In this document: piece after piece, positions 56,526 through 64,000 of the stretch
Numbering within the stretch: position 1 is the stretch's first letter
Layout: every line of letters begins with the position of its first letter
Assembly: GCA_026018925.1 (NCBI GenBank)
Contig: JAKSZU010000009.1
Coordinates: 76,852,041 to 76,916,040 of the forward strand
Length of the DNA: 64,000 nt
Source: Tupaia tana
Taxonomy: Eukaryota; Chordata; Mammalia; Scandentia; Tupaiidae
Reading direction: 5' to 3'
Notes under the pieces: generated by a model
Database searches by the model: none
Told to the model about the DNA's origin: nothing
The model's input: the letters and a program-made list of their open reading frames with translations, nothing else
Program-made: the position numbers and the translations under genes

Positions 56526-56690
56526 GGGGACCAGAAGATAGCATAATGGTTACATCACTGGACTCCCACATAGTCAACCATGGTTTGAGTCCCAGACCTG
56601 GCAGATTCAAACACTCTGGGTGCATATGCATGCATGCCCAAAATCCTGAGAGGAGAAGGGATTGTGGTGTGGCCATACCCTAGGGCAAAA
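56526..56690 (+). mobile_element. SINE-A, 3' truncated
   Basis: 'ggggaccagaagatagcata' to 'gtgtggccataccct'. Nothing after the hairpin region is present. Confidence 0.85.
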
Positions 56691-56767
56691 ATTCTGGCAG
56701 GATTTTCAAGATCATGATAGAAAAATATCTGAACTGCCTTGAACATACTCTAAGTAAAAATATGGAT

Positions 56768-57010
56768 GCTGGGTACCACTAGGTGTCATAGTGGTTATGG
56801 CACTGGATCACACATGGCCAACCACAGTTCTAGTGCTGTATCTTGCAGCTTGACAATCATGCTAGGCACGTGTGCATGAAGGCCCAAAATCCCTGGAGAA
56901 GAATGGAAAAGAGGGGACTGCAGGTGGCCATACCCCATGGGGGTGATTTCTCACTTTCTCTCTCTCTGGCAAATGCACATGCCCTATGGCAAAAACCTGT
57001 AAAACTTTTT
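56768..57010 (+). mobile_element. SINE-C
   Basis: 'ggtgtcatagtggttatggc' head; it ends 'atgccctatggcaaaaacct'. The hairpin is partly kept ('ccccatgggggtga'). Confidence 0.85.
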
Positions 57011-57114
57011 AACAAATGGACGCTAATGATGCTTCTAGTGAATGTTAGGAAGAAACTGGAGGGAAGGGAGATCTTTTTCTTTCCTTTTCTTTTCTTTATG
57101 TTTTGTTTTTGTTT

Positions 57115-57348
57115 TTGTTTTTTTCATAGGGTGCATGTGCTACTGGAGAGAAACAGGGAGATAATGAGAAGGAAAGAGATAAATCACCCACCCAAGTGGA
57201 TAGCCATGCTTCTCCACTCTCCTCCTGGGATTTTGGACATGCACCCACATACATCTGGAGTGAATTTTAAGCTGCCAGGTTCGGGACTCAAACTGTGAGC
57301 AGCCATGGGGTAGTCTAGCACCAAACCATTATGCCATTTGCTGGCCCC
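57115..57348 (-). mobile_element. SINE-C
   Basis: It starts 'ttcatagggtgcatgtgct' and ends 'atgccatttgctggcccc'. Confidence 0.85.
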
Positions 57349-57938
57349 AAGGAGATATTTTTAAAAATATAATTACTAAAAGCTTAGTGCAGTGTTTTCT
57401 ACAATTATGTGAAAAGCAGAAATTTTACTTAATAATTTTGGTTAGTTAGATGAAAAAAATTTTTTGTGAAATATTAAATCTTTGGCTGACTTTCCTGTGG
57501 TTTACAATAAAATGTGGGAAGAGAAAGATAAAGTGTTGAAATCACTGTTAAATAAACAAATAAGTACTTAGAAAAATCATAGTCTACTTTGACCTCAAAA
57601 AGTTCTAAAATTAAAAGATATGCTCTGAGAAAAATAAAGCTTCCAGAAAAAAATGCTGAGGAAATGATTTTACAACTTTATGTAAATAGGAAAACCAGAA
57701 TATTCAGTACATAATTTTTAAAATATCATCTGGAGTGTGACTACAGCTCGCCCACAATTAAATCAGAAAACTTAACATTTTTTTTCCCTCTTAGCTAAGT
57801 CTTCAAAAGCCAAAAACAGAGAACAGACTAACTAGGAAAGATTTCTGGACATGTCTCCTATCTAATGGAGTATCTGTAATATAGAGGATATCCACTAGTT
57901 TTATAAGAATATTACATCTTCAAAACATTTTAAAGTTT
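57349..57938. other. AT-rich stretch, nothing recognised
   Basis: No gene, repeat or regulatory motif could be supported here. Confidence 0.4.
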
Positions 57939-58188
57939 GGGACCAACAGTGTAATGGCTATGTCACTGGACTCCCATGTAGTTGACCAGTTTGAATCCTG
58001 GACCCGGTGGCTTAAACTCACTCATGGGTGTACATGTGTGCGTGCCCAAGATCCAGAGAGGAGAATGGAGGAGAAGAGATTGCGGCATGGTCATTCCCCC
58101 TTGGGGGGTGATTCCTCGCTTTCTATCTCTCTGTTTCTCTGGTGAGAGAATGTGCCCTATAGCAAAAACCTCTCCAAAAAAAAAAAAA
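57939..58188 (+). mobile_element. SINE-A, A box region deleted
   Basis: 'gggaccaacagtgtaatggc' lacks the six bases 'ttggca' usually found there, removing the A box core. The rest is full length with a 14-base A tail. Confidence 0.92.
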
Positions 58189-58247
58189 ATTAAAATTTAA
58201 CTGAAAGTATAGAAAGAGTAAGAAAGTTAGAAATAAGGCTATAGGAG

Positions 58248-58405
58248 GCCAGCTAGGTGGCATGGTGGTTAAGGTGCCTAGATCCTACATGGCTTAATGT
58301 GTGTTTTGAGTCCTGGACCTTGTGGCTTGGAAAATACACCAGGCACATGCATTCAAGGTCCCAAGAGGAGAATAAAAGAGAAGAGATTACAGCATAGCCA
58401 TCTGT
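58248..58405 (+). mobile_element. SINE-C, 3' truncated
   Basis: A B-like head 'ggtggcatggtggttaaggt' followed by A-like body text 'ggtcccaagaggagaataaa'. It stops before the hairpin. Confidence 0.8.
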
Positions 58406-58885
58406 TCAGTTTCAGCATGTTACACTTAATAAAATAAAAAGGATGCGAGTCTACCAGTCTTAATTGCAGAACTGTAAGCACAGAAAGGTTTAGTCATAAA
58501 ACAAAGTCCTGTTTTCCAGGACTTAGAATGGAATTTTCCTGGATATATTTCAAAATTACTTTATACTAGTAACTATTTTTAAAAATATTTTCTTCCCTTT
58601 AGAAGGAAGAAATTGTATTTTCAAAACTTTCATAGAGAATATAAATTATTCTCTAAAATGGATTAATTCTGAATCTAGCCCATAGCTAGCTTGTAATATC
58701 TAAGTGGTGAGGTTTTGGACCTTGTCACTCATAAAATTTAGATGATATTTTAGACTTTGAGTTCATACATTAACAGGTTGTGATTTTTTAAGACCTTAGA
58801 ATGTAGTGGATTTACTTTGATGTGGGAATGATGCAAAACTTTGGGGGCAGAGGGTTGACTATAGTAGGCAGAAAAGCAATCTTCA
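58406..58885. other. No feature recognised
   Basis: AT-rich text with no supportable motif. Confidence 0.4.
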
Positions 58886-59507
58886 GAGTTTAACAGTTTT
58901 TAATTCCTAAACCTATAAATGTGCTACCTGGAAAAAATAACATTTCAGCTTTGATTAAGGTTAAGAACCTTAAAATGAGGTAATTGTCCTACATTATTTG
59001 AGTGGTTCCCATTTAATGGGTGTACTTAAACATGAAGTGCTTTTCTTCTGTGGTCAGATGGGGAGATATGACTACCTAAAAATGATAAGAGAGATGCAAC
59101 ATTATTGGTGTTGAAAATGAAAGAATAAGGGCTATAAGTTAAGTAATGAGGATAACCTCTAGCAACTAGAAAAAATAAGAAAATGGTTTCCTCCTTAGAG
59201 TCTGTCAAATCAATAAAGCCCGATACCTTGTTTGTTTATTTATTTATTTATTTATTTATCTATTTTTTGCTCTGGGTCAATGTTTTATTTTATACATTAA
59301 ATCACTGTACAACACCACAGTTTGTAAAATCAACTCTCCCAGTATGAATATGAATACACTGCACACTGGTACAGTTAAAAATGATATTTTGATTTTTACT
59401 GTAATTTTATTTCAAATTTGTAATCTATAGAACTATAGGAAAAATTATATTATTTTAAGCTACTTAGTATATAGTAATTTGTTATGAAAGTAATAGAAAA
59501 CTAACAC
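58886..59507 (+). mobile_element. Ancient LTR-type repeat, probably MaLR (fossil)
   Basis: 'aacctataaatgtgctacct' and 'gattaaggttaagaacctta' lie in its first half. The end 'taatttgttatgaaagtaat ... aactaacac' follows at 59,395-59,507, after a nested L1 3' piece. The plan matches old eutherian LTR repeats; the exact family is uncertain. Confidence 0.6.
59217..59394 (-). mobile_element. L1 3' UTR fragment nested in LTR
   Basis: A (TTTA)n run at 59,233-59,265 is followed by 'cattaaatcactgtacaaca', which parallels L1 3' UTR text. Short 'gata' text at both sides may be duplicated target. Confidence 0.55.
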
Positions 59508-59519
59508 AGGAGCTACATA

Positions 59520-60117
59520 TAAAAATTACTTTAAATGTGAATGGTCAAAACACATCTATTAAAAGCCTGAGATTTTTATACTAAACACAAAAGCAGGACC
59601 CAAGAATATATCTATCATAAATATAGAGATATAAATATGAAAATTCAAAAGAATGAGAAAAGATGCAAATCAAGGGAAATTTTGAATAGATATGGCAATT
59701 ACAGGTAAGGCAGATATCAAAACAAGGAAGAGCACAGGTATAGAGAGATACATTTCATAATGGTACGATTATCAATTCTCTAAGAAGACTTAATTCTAAA
59801 CATGTGTGAGTCTTTTTTTTTTTTTTTATGAGAAGTTTTTGCCTTAGGGCACATGCACTCATGGGGAGTGGGGGAAGAAAGACAGACACAGTGAAAGGGA
59901 AAGTGAGAAGTCAACCACCAGGGGGTACGGCCACACTGCAATCCCTTTTCCTTCATTCTCCTCCTGGGATCTTGGGTATGCATGCACATGTGCCCACCAT
60001 GAGTTTCAAGTCACCCCATCCTGAACTTGAATAATGGTCAGCTATGCGGGAGTCCAGTGATGTAACCGCTATGCCATCTGCTGGCCCCAACATGTATGAC
60101 TCTTAAAACTAAGCTTC
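59520..60117 (+). mobile_element. Old L1 ORF2 endonuclease fragment
   Basis: 'attactttaaatgtgaatgg' (ITLNVNG region) opens it and 'agagatacatttcataatgg' near 59,744 is typical. A SINE-C splits its end. Confidence 0.7.
59813..60087 (-). mobile_element. SINE-C with target duplication
   Basis: 'aacatgtgtgagtct' before and 'aacatgtatgactct' after it differ at two bases. It ends 'gccatctgctggcccc'. Confidence 0.88.
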
Positions 60118-60209
60118 AGGATCAGCAGATGGTGTAATGGTTACATTGTTGGACTCCCAAGTAGTTGACTACAGTTCAAGTACCAGATTCAGTGGCTTAA
60201 ACTCATGTG

Positions 60210-60244
<35 letters not shown>

Positions 60245-60400
60245 GCCCAAAATCCTAAGAGGAGAATGGCAGATAAGGGTTTGCAGCATGTCAATTTCCC
60301 CCTGAGGGGTGATTTCTCAATTTCTGTCTTTCTGTATCCCTCTGACTCTCTGATGAGTGCACACACCCTATAGCAAAAATCTCTCTAAAATAAAACAAAA
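60118..60400 (+). mobile_element. SINE-A with (GT)n expansion
   Basis: It starts 'ggatcagcagatggtgtaat'. The TG-rich part of the body has grown into a GT array at 60,206-60,245. The flanks 'aaaactaagcttcag' and 'aaaactaaacctcaag' look like a decayed duplication. Confidence 0.9.
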
Positions 60401-60481
60401 CAAAAAAACTAAACCTCAAGTAGCTGAGGCAAAAGAAAAGAAATAGAAAATAGGTCAAAGTCTAAAACTTGTATCCATCCT

Positions 60482-60545
60482 TCCTAGAGGGTGATTTCTC
60501 ACTTTCCCTTTCTCTCTCTCCTCTGCAAGCATACTTGCAAAATTA
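60482..60545 (+). mobile_element. SINE 3' fragment
   Basis: 'gagggtgatttctcactttc' with a CT-rich run and a short tail matches the SINE-A/C 3' part only. Confidence 0.5.
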
Positions 60546-60771
60546 TTTTTTTGAAAGATGGAACCAGTTTTTTGGTGCAAATATTTTTTTACATATATTT
60601 TCATAATATACATTTTCATAACTTTTTGCCTCATATCCTCAATAATTACATTCCTATTTACTCTAGAAAAATGAAAGCTTGCATTCACATAAAAGCCTGT
60701 ATACAAAAAGTTATTGCAGTTTGACTCACAATGACTAAAATCTGGAACTATTCAACGTACTTTGGAATAGG

Positions 60772-60796
60772 CTGGGGCGTGGTGGCACCCGCCCTA
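60772..60796 (+). mobile_element. Tailless 7SL RNA-like fragment
   Basis: The 25-bp stretch starting ctggggcgtggtggcac resembles the 5' end of 7SL RNA. It is bracketed by exact tggaatagg (60,763-60,771 and 60,797-60,805), with no A tail. Confidence 0.6.
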
Positions 60797-60847
60797 TGGA
60801 ATAGGTGAATGATTAGGCAGAATGATTAATAAAATAAAATTATTTAG

Positions 60848-61065
60848 TGGGCCTGCAGATGGCATGGCGGCTAAGGTGCTGAATTCCACATAGCTAACTC
60901 TATGGTGTATGCATGCCCACAACCAGAGAGGAAAATGGAGGAGAATGGATTGTGGTGTGGGCTATACTCTTGGGGAGGTGAGTTTTCATTTTCCCTCTTT
61001 CTGTGTTTCTCTCTATTTCTCCCTGGTGAGTGCATGCACTCAATAGCAAAAGCAAAAAAAAAAAA
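60848..61065 (+). mobile_element. SINE-C, internally deleted
   Basis: 'gggcctgcagatggcatggc' head; the region holding the B box is lost ('agctaactctatggtgtatg'). The tail is a long A run. Confidence 0.82.
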
Positions 61066-61164
61066 AAAAGGAAAGAAAACCCACACTATTTAGTAATAAA
61101 ATGGTCTAAGTTACTGATTCATACAACAAAAATGAGTCTTGCTTTAAATTTTTATGTATTTATT

Positions 61165-61380
61165 TATACTTTTTGCCAAAGGACTTGTGTACTTACTAAA
61201 GAGAGATGATAGGGAGTGAGAAACCATCCCCCATGCAAGGATGTTCCCCTTGCAATCTTTCTTCCTCCATCTTTGCTTCTTTTTGAGATTTTGGGCACAC
61301 ATATATGCACGTGCTGAGTCTTTCAACCACACAGCCATGTGGGATCCAGCAGCCTAAAACCGCTATACAAAGGGTTGACC
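61165..61380 (-). mobile_element. SINE-C, diverged
   Basis: 'tttttgccaaaggacttgtg' near its start and 'ctatacaaagggttgacc' at its end follow SINE-C with many changes. Confidence 0.7.
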
Positions 61381-61394
61381 TTGAAGTAATCTAA

Positions 61395-61565
61395 AGAGCC
61401 AGTTGTAGTGGCACAGTAAGTAGGGTGTCATTGTATAATACTAGAGCTACATGTGAGATTTCAGGGTCAGATCCTGGGTCAGCTTGAACATGTCATGAGT
61501 ACTCACACATGGCTGGTTGAGAGGCTGGAGGAAGAATTATAGCTTGTTAAGATCCTGCTGCAGGT
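61395..61565 (+). mobile_element. Possible older tRNA-derived SINE
   Basis: 'gccagttgtagtggcacagt' and 'agggtcagatcctgggtc' recall a tRNA-like head, but the body is not shared with SINE-A, B or C. Confidence 0.3.
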
Positions 61566-61654
61566 AACTCTTTATTTATTTTGTTCAAGAAAAAATGTAA
61601 AACAAACTTTAAAAAAATACTACACTGTAAATTACAGTACACATGTCACTAGAC

Positions 61655-61930
61655 TCTAGTTTTGTCCATATTTTTAGTTTAAGATCTTTTGTAAATTAAT
61701 AAAAGGTTAAAAAAGTTTAGTATGGAAAGGATTGAGGAGAAAGGGAAAAATAAAACAAGTAAAAGTATGCTTAATTGACAAAAACATGAGAAGCTATTTG
61801 CTGATGATCATGTATATAGTAATATTTTTGTCTTGGCTGACATGCATGGCATTTGTGCTGGAAAAATTAATGTTGTACACTGTAAAGACATGATTAAGTG
61901 TAAGTACATAAATTTTTTAAAAAATCATTT
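61655..61930 (+). mobile_element. Diverged L1/HL 3' UTR fragment
   Basis: 'gaagctatttgctgatgatc', a 'gtatatagtaat' run and an AT-rich end with 'gtaagtacataaat' follow the order of motifs in L1/HL 3' UTRs at low identity. Confidence 0.45.
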
Positions 61931-62032
61931 AAAATCAATAAATATGCTACCACATTAGCAAAAAATAAAGTACTACATTAGTAAATTTTGAAATAAAGGT
62001 TAATATTCTAAACTGATACATACACACATATA

Positions 62033-62157
62033 CAATGGGTCTTAAAAAATTCATTAAAAATGCATATTATGGAAAAAGTATGGCTTTTATTATTTTCCAG
62101 CAAAATAAAATTATACTTTATTTCCATTTTTTCACAAACTTTTTCAAGTCCCCTTGT
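62033..62157. mobile_element. Mariner-type MITE
   Basis: A short DNA-transposon-like unit with imperfect inverted ends: 'caatgggtcttaaaaaattc' on the left, and the reverse complement of the right end reads 'caaggggacttgaaaaagtt'. TA lies directly outside both ends. There is no coding capacity. The layout fits small Tc1/mariner derivatives known in mammals; the family name is not assigned. Confidence 0.55.
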
Positions 62158-62203
62158 ACAGGTATAAAAAAAGTTAAATGAATAGTAGATGGTATGATTA
62201 AGG

Positions 62204-62446
62204 TTTTTTTTCAGAGGTTTTTTTGCTATAGTGTGCACACGCTCGCCAGAGAGATAGAGAGACAGAAAGCGAGAAATCACCCCCCGGGGGGGGATGGCCA
62301 TGCCACAATCGCCTCTCTTCCATTTTCCTCTCAGGATCTTGGGCACACACGCCTGGCGTGAGTTTAAGCCACCGGGTCCAAGACTCGAACCACGATCGAC
62401 AACATGGGAGTTTAGTGACATAGCCATTAAGCTAACTGCTTGTACC
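62204..62446 (-). mobile_element. SINE-A, shortened
   Basis: It keeps the hairpin 'ccccccggggggggat' but lacks about 10 bases of the TG-rich body. It ends 'aactgcttgtacc'. Confidence 0.92.
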
Positions 62447-63180
62447 AAGTTTTATTCAGTGTCATAGAAGGAGTTACAAATGAGCAGAAAGGGAAAGCTA
62501 GAATGGATTCTGTGGTATAAAATGACAAAAAAAAAAAAACACGAATGGCTAGATAATAACATTAACAAATTTATAGATATGTGTATATGCATAATAAGTA
62601 CACATACATATATAAGCTATCAATATTTGCTGAGAAAATCTAGAAGGAATGAGATCACAGAAATAGCAAACATTCCTCATGATGCATATATTGATTTCTA
62701 AATGTCATTCTCTTACTAAAAAATAAAAGAACCAGGACTCCTTGAAAAAATAATTAATTCTAGGGCTGGATAAGAGGAAATAGGAGATGGCCTGGAGTGT
62801 TTTATAGTGCTAAAACAAGAAATTACTCAAAAAAAAAAATAACGTGGGCATGTTTAAAGAACACCAGATCAAACTGAAAGAACTTTCAGTGTCAAAAGCT
62901 AGAAAAATTGATAAAAAATATATAATGTAGTATTATATGACTTCCAAAGTTATAAAATAAATATACATAAATATTTATATAAATAAATGATAAAGCAAAC
63001 AAATAAACTATAGAGAAGAAATAAATCTTTCTAAGAAAATAATTCCAAATTAAATATGTAGATAATTTATTTCCCTTACATGAAATAAAGCTTACCCTGT
63101 TCTACTTTGATTGTGGTCTGGACTTAGTAGCCTTCTTTCAATAATTTTATAGTGGAGATACCTAGCAAACACAATTTTAT
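62447..63180. other. AT-rich stretch, nothing recognised
   Basis: No gene or repeat family can be supported. (A)n and (AAAT)-rich runs are present. Confidence 0.4.
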
Positions 63181-63355
63181 TTTATTTTTTTTGTGAAATA
63201 GTGCATTTGCTTGCTGGAGGTGGGGAGTAAGAAAGCACCTCCCAGTGGTCAGGGTCCTGACACAGGAGTTACTTCTCGATTTCTCACTCCTGTCGGATTT
63301 TTGGCTGTACACACATGTGTTCCATGCTTTTATTTTATTTTTATTTATTTATGTA

Positions 63356-63608
63356 TTTTTGAGAGTTTTTTGCTATAGGGTGCGTGTGCTCACCAGAAAG
63401 ACAGAGACAAACAGAGAAACAGAAAGTGAGAAATCACCCCCAGGGGGATGGCCACAGCGCAATCCCCTCTCCTTCATTCTCCTCTTGGGATCTTGGGCAC
63501 ACACACACATGTGCCCGGCGTGAGTTTAAGCCACTGGGTCCAGGACTCAAACCGTGGTCGACTACATGGGAGTCCAGCAACATATCCATTATGCTAACTG
63601 TTTGTCCC
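63356..63608 (-). mobile_element. SINE-A
   Basis: 'gagagttttttgctataggg' to 'aactgtttgtcccc'. Full length, with a shortened hairpin. Confidence 0.93.
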
Positions 63609-63629
63609 CTAAGCTTTAATTTAAAATTT

Positions 63630-63872
63630 TTAAGACAGTTTTGCTATAGGGTGCATGCACTCACCAGAGGGACACAGAGAGACAGAGAGACAGAAAATGA
63701 GAAATCATCCACCAGGGGTATGGCCATACCATAACCCCTTCTCCTCCATTTTTCACTTAGGATTTTGGGCCCACATGCCCATTGTGAGTTTCAAACATCT
63801 TGGTCTGGGATGCAAACCATGGTCTGTTACGTGGGAGTCTAGTGATATAACCATTATACCACCTGTTGTTCC
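63630..63872 (-). mobile_element. SINE-A, diverged
   Basis: 'gacagttttgctatagggtg' to 'ccacctgttgttcc'. Part of the TG-rich body is lost. Confidence 0.88.
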
Positions 63873-63936
63873 TGGTTCCATGTGTATTTTAAGTCTCTGG
63901 GGCTAGGTGGTTAACTATGTAGAGTCCAGCTATCTT

Positions 63937-64000
63937 TTTTTTTTTTTTTTTTTTTTGGAGAGGTTTTTGCTTTAGGGCACATGCGTTCGTCAGACAGAGA
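63937..64000 (-). mobile_element. SINE-A, cut by window end
   Basis: A T run of about 20 followed by 'ggagaggtttttgctttagg' and the start of the CA/GA-rich part. The rest lies beyond the window. Confidence 0.85.

Larger units (their letters stand above)
63185..63935 (-). mobile_element. Old SINE-C split by two SINE-As
   Basis: Outer pieces lie at 63,185-63,335 and about 63,873-63,935 ('ttttaagtctctggggctag' then 'gtagagtccagct'). The 'ttccatg' text at both junctions suggests the duplicated insertion site of the inner elements. Confidence 0.55.

Overview
This window is non-coding, AT-rich nuclear DNA from a placental mammal. The evidence is eutherian-type LINE-1 (L1) ORF1 and ORF2 remnants, MLT1/MaLR-type LTRs, a processed calmodulin-2 pseudogene, class II (ERVK/IAP-like) solo LTRs and about fifty tRNA-derived SINEs. 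The SINEs are not Alu, B1/B2/ID, CAN, Bov, ERE, rabbit C or AfroSINE, so the host looks like a less-studied order, but the species cannot be fixed from the sequence alone. No intact host protein-coding gene or structural RNA gene is visible. Long reading frames here are L1 pieces, SINE read-through, or the broken calmodulin copy.

Names used below: SINE-A is the young family of about 260 bp (tRNA-like head, CpG-rich body with a C6/G6 hairpin, tail near 'ccctatagcaaaaacct'). SINE-B is a short family with a similar tRNA-like head followed directly by a pyrimidine-rich tract and (AAAT)n. SINE-C is an older, diverged long form. HL is a half-LINE: an L1-derived element carrying ORF1 but no ORF2.

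Layout. 1-5.3 kb: a decayed L1 on + with nested SINEs. 5.3-10.5 kb: quiet DNA holding the CALM2 pseudogene and SINEs. 10.5-13.2 kb: an old L1 on - interrupted by SINEs and a solo LTR. 13.2-14.8 kb: a minus-strand HL copy. 14.8-19.67 kb: SINEs and an old L1 on + carrying an MLT1 LTR. 19,674-23,010: a complete HL insertion inside that old L1, with target duplications at both ends. 23.9-26.7 kb: two more HL copies. 27.2-30.6 kb: another old + L1. 30.6-51.4 kb: a head-to-tail stack of minus-strand L1 copies, including three with 5' untranslated regions, invaded by SINEs and two class II LTRs. 51.4-64 kb: mostly SINEs, a third 3'-only HL copy, MaLR LTRs, old L1 pieces and a small mariner-type MITE.

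The most interesting signal is the HL family. One copy is complete from tandem 5' monomers through ORF1 to a tandemly duplicated 3' UTR and carries no ORF2 body. It is HAL1-like in design, but its 3' UTR duplication, its recurrent breakpoints at the duplication edge and its derivative copies are distinctive. It presumably depended on L1 for reverse transcriptase. The L1s, the HL, the SINEs and the pseudogene form one economy: L1 machinery plausibly explains the poly(A) tails and target duplications of all the others.
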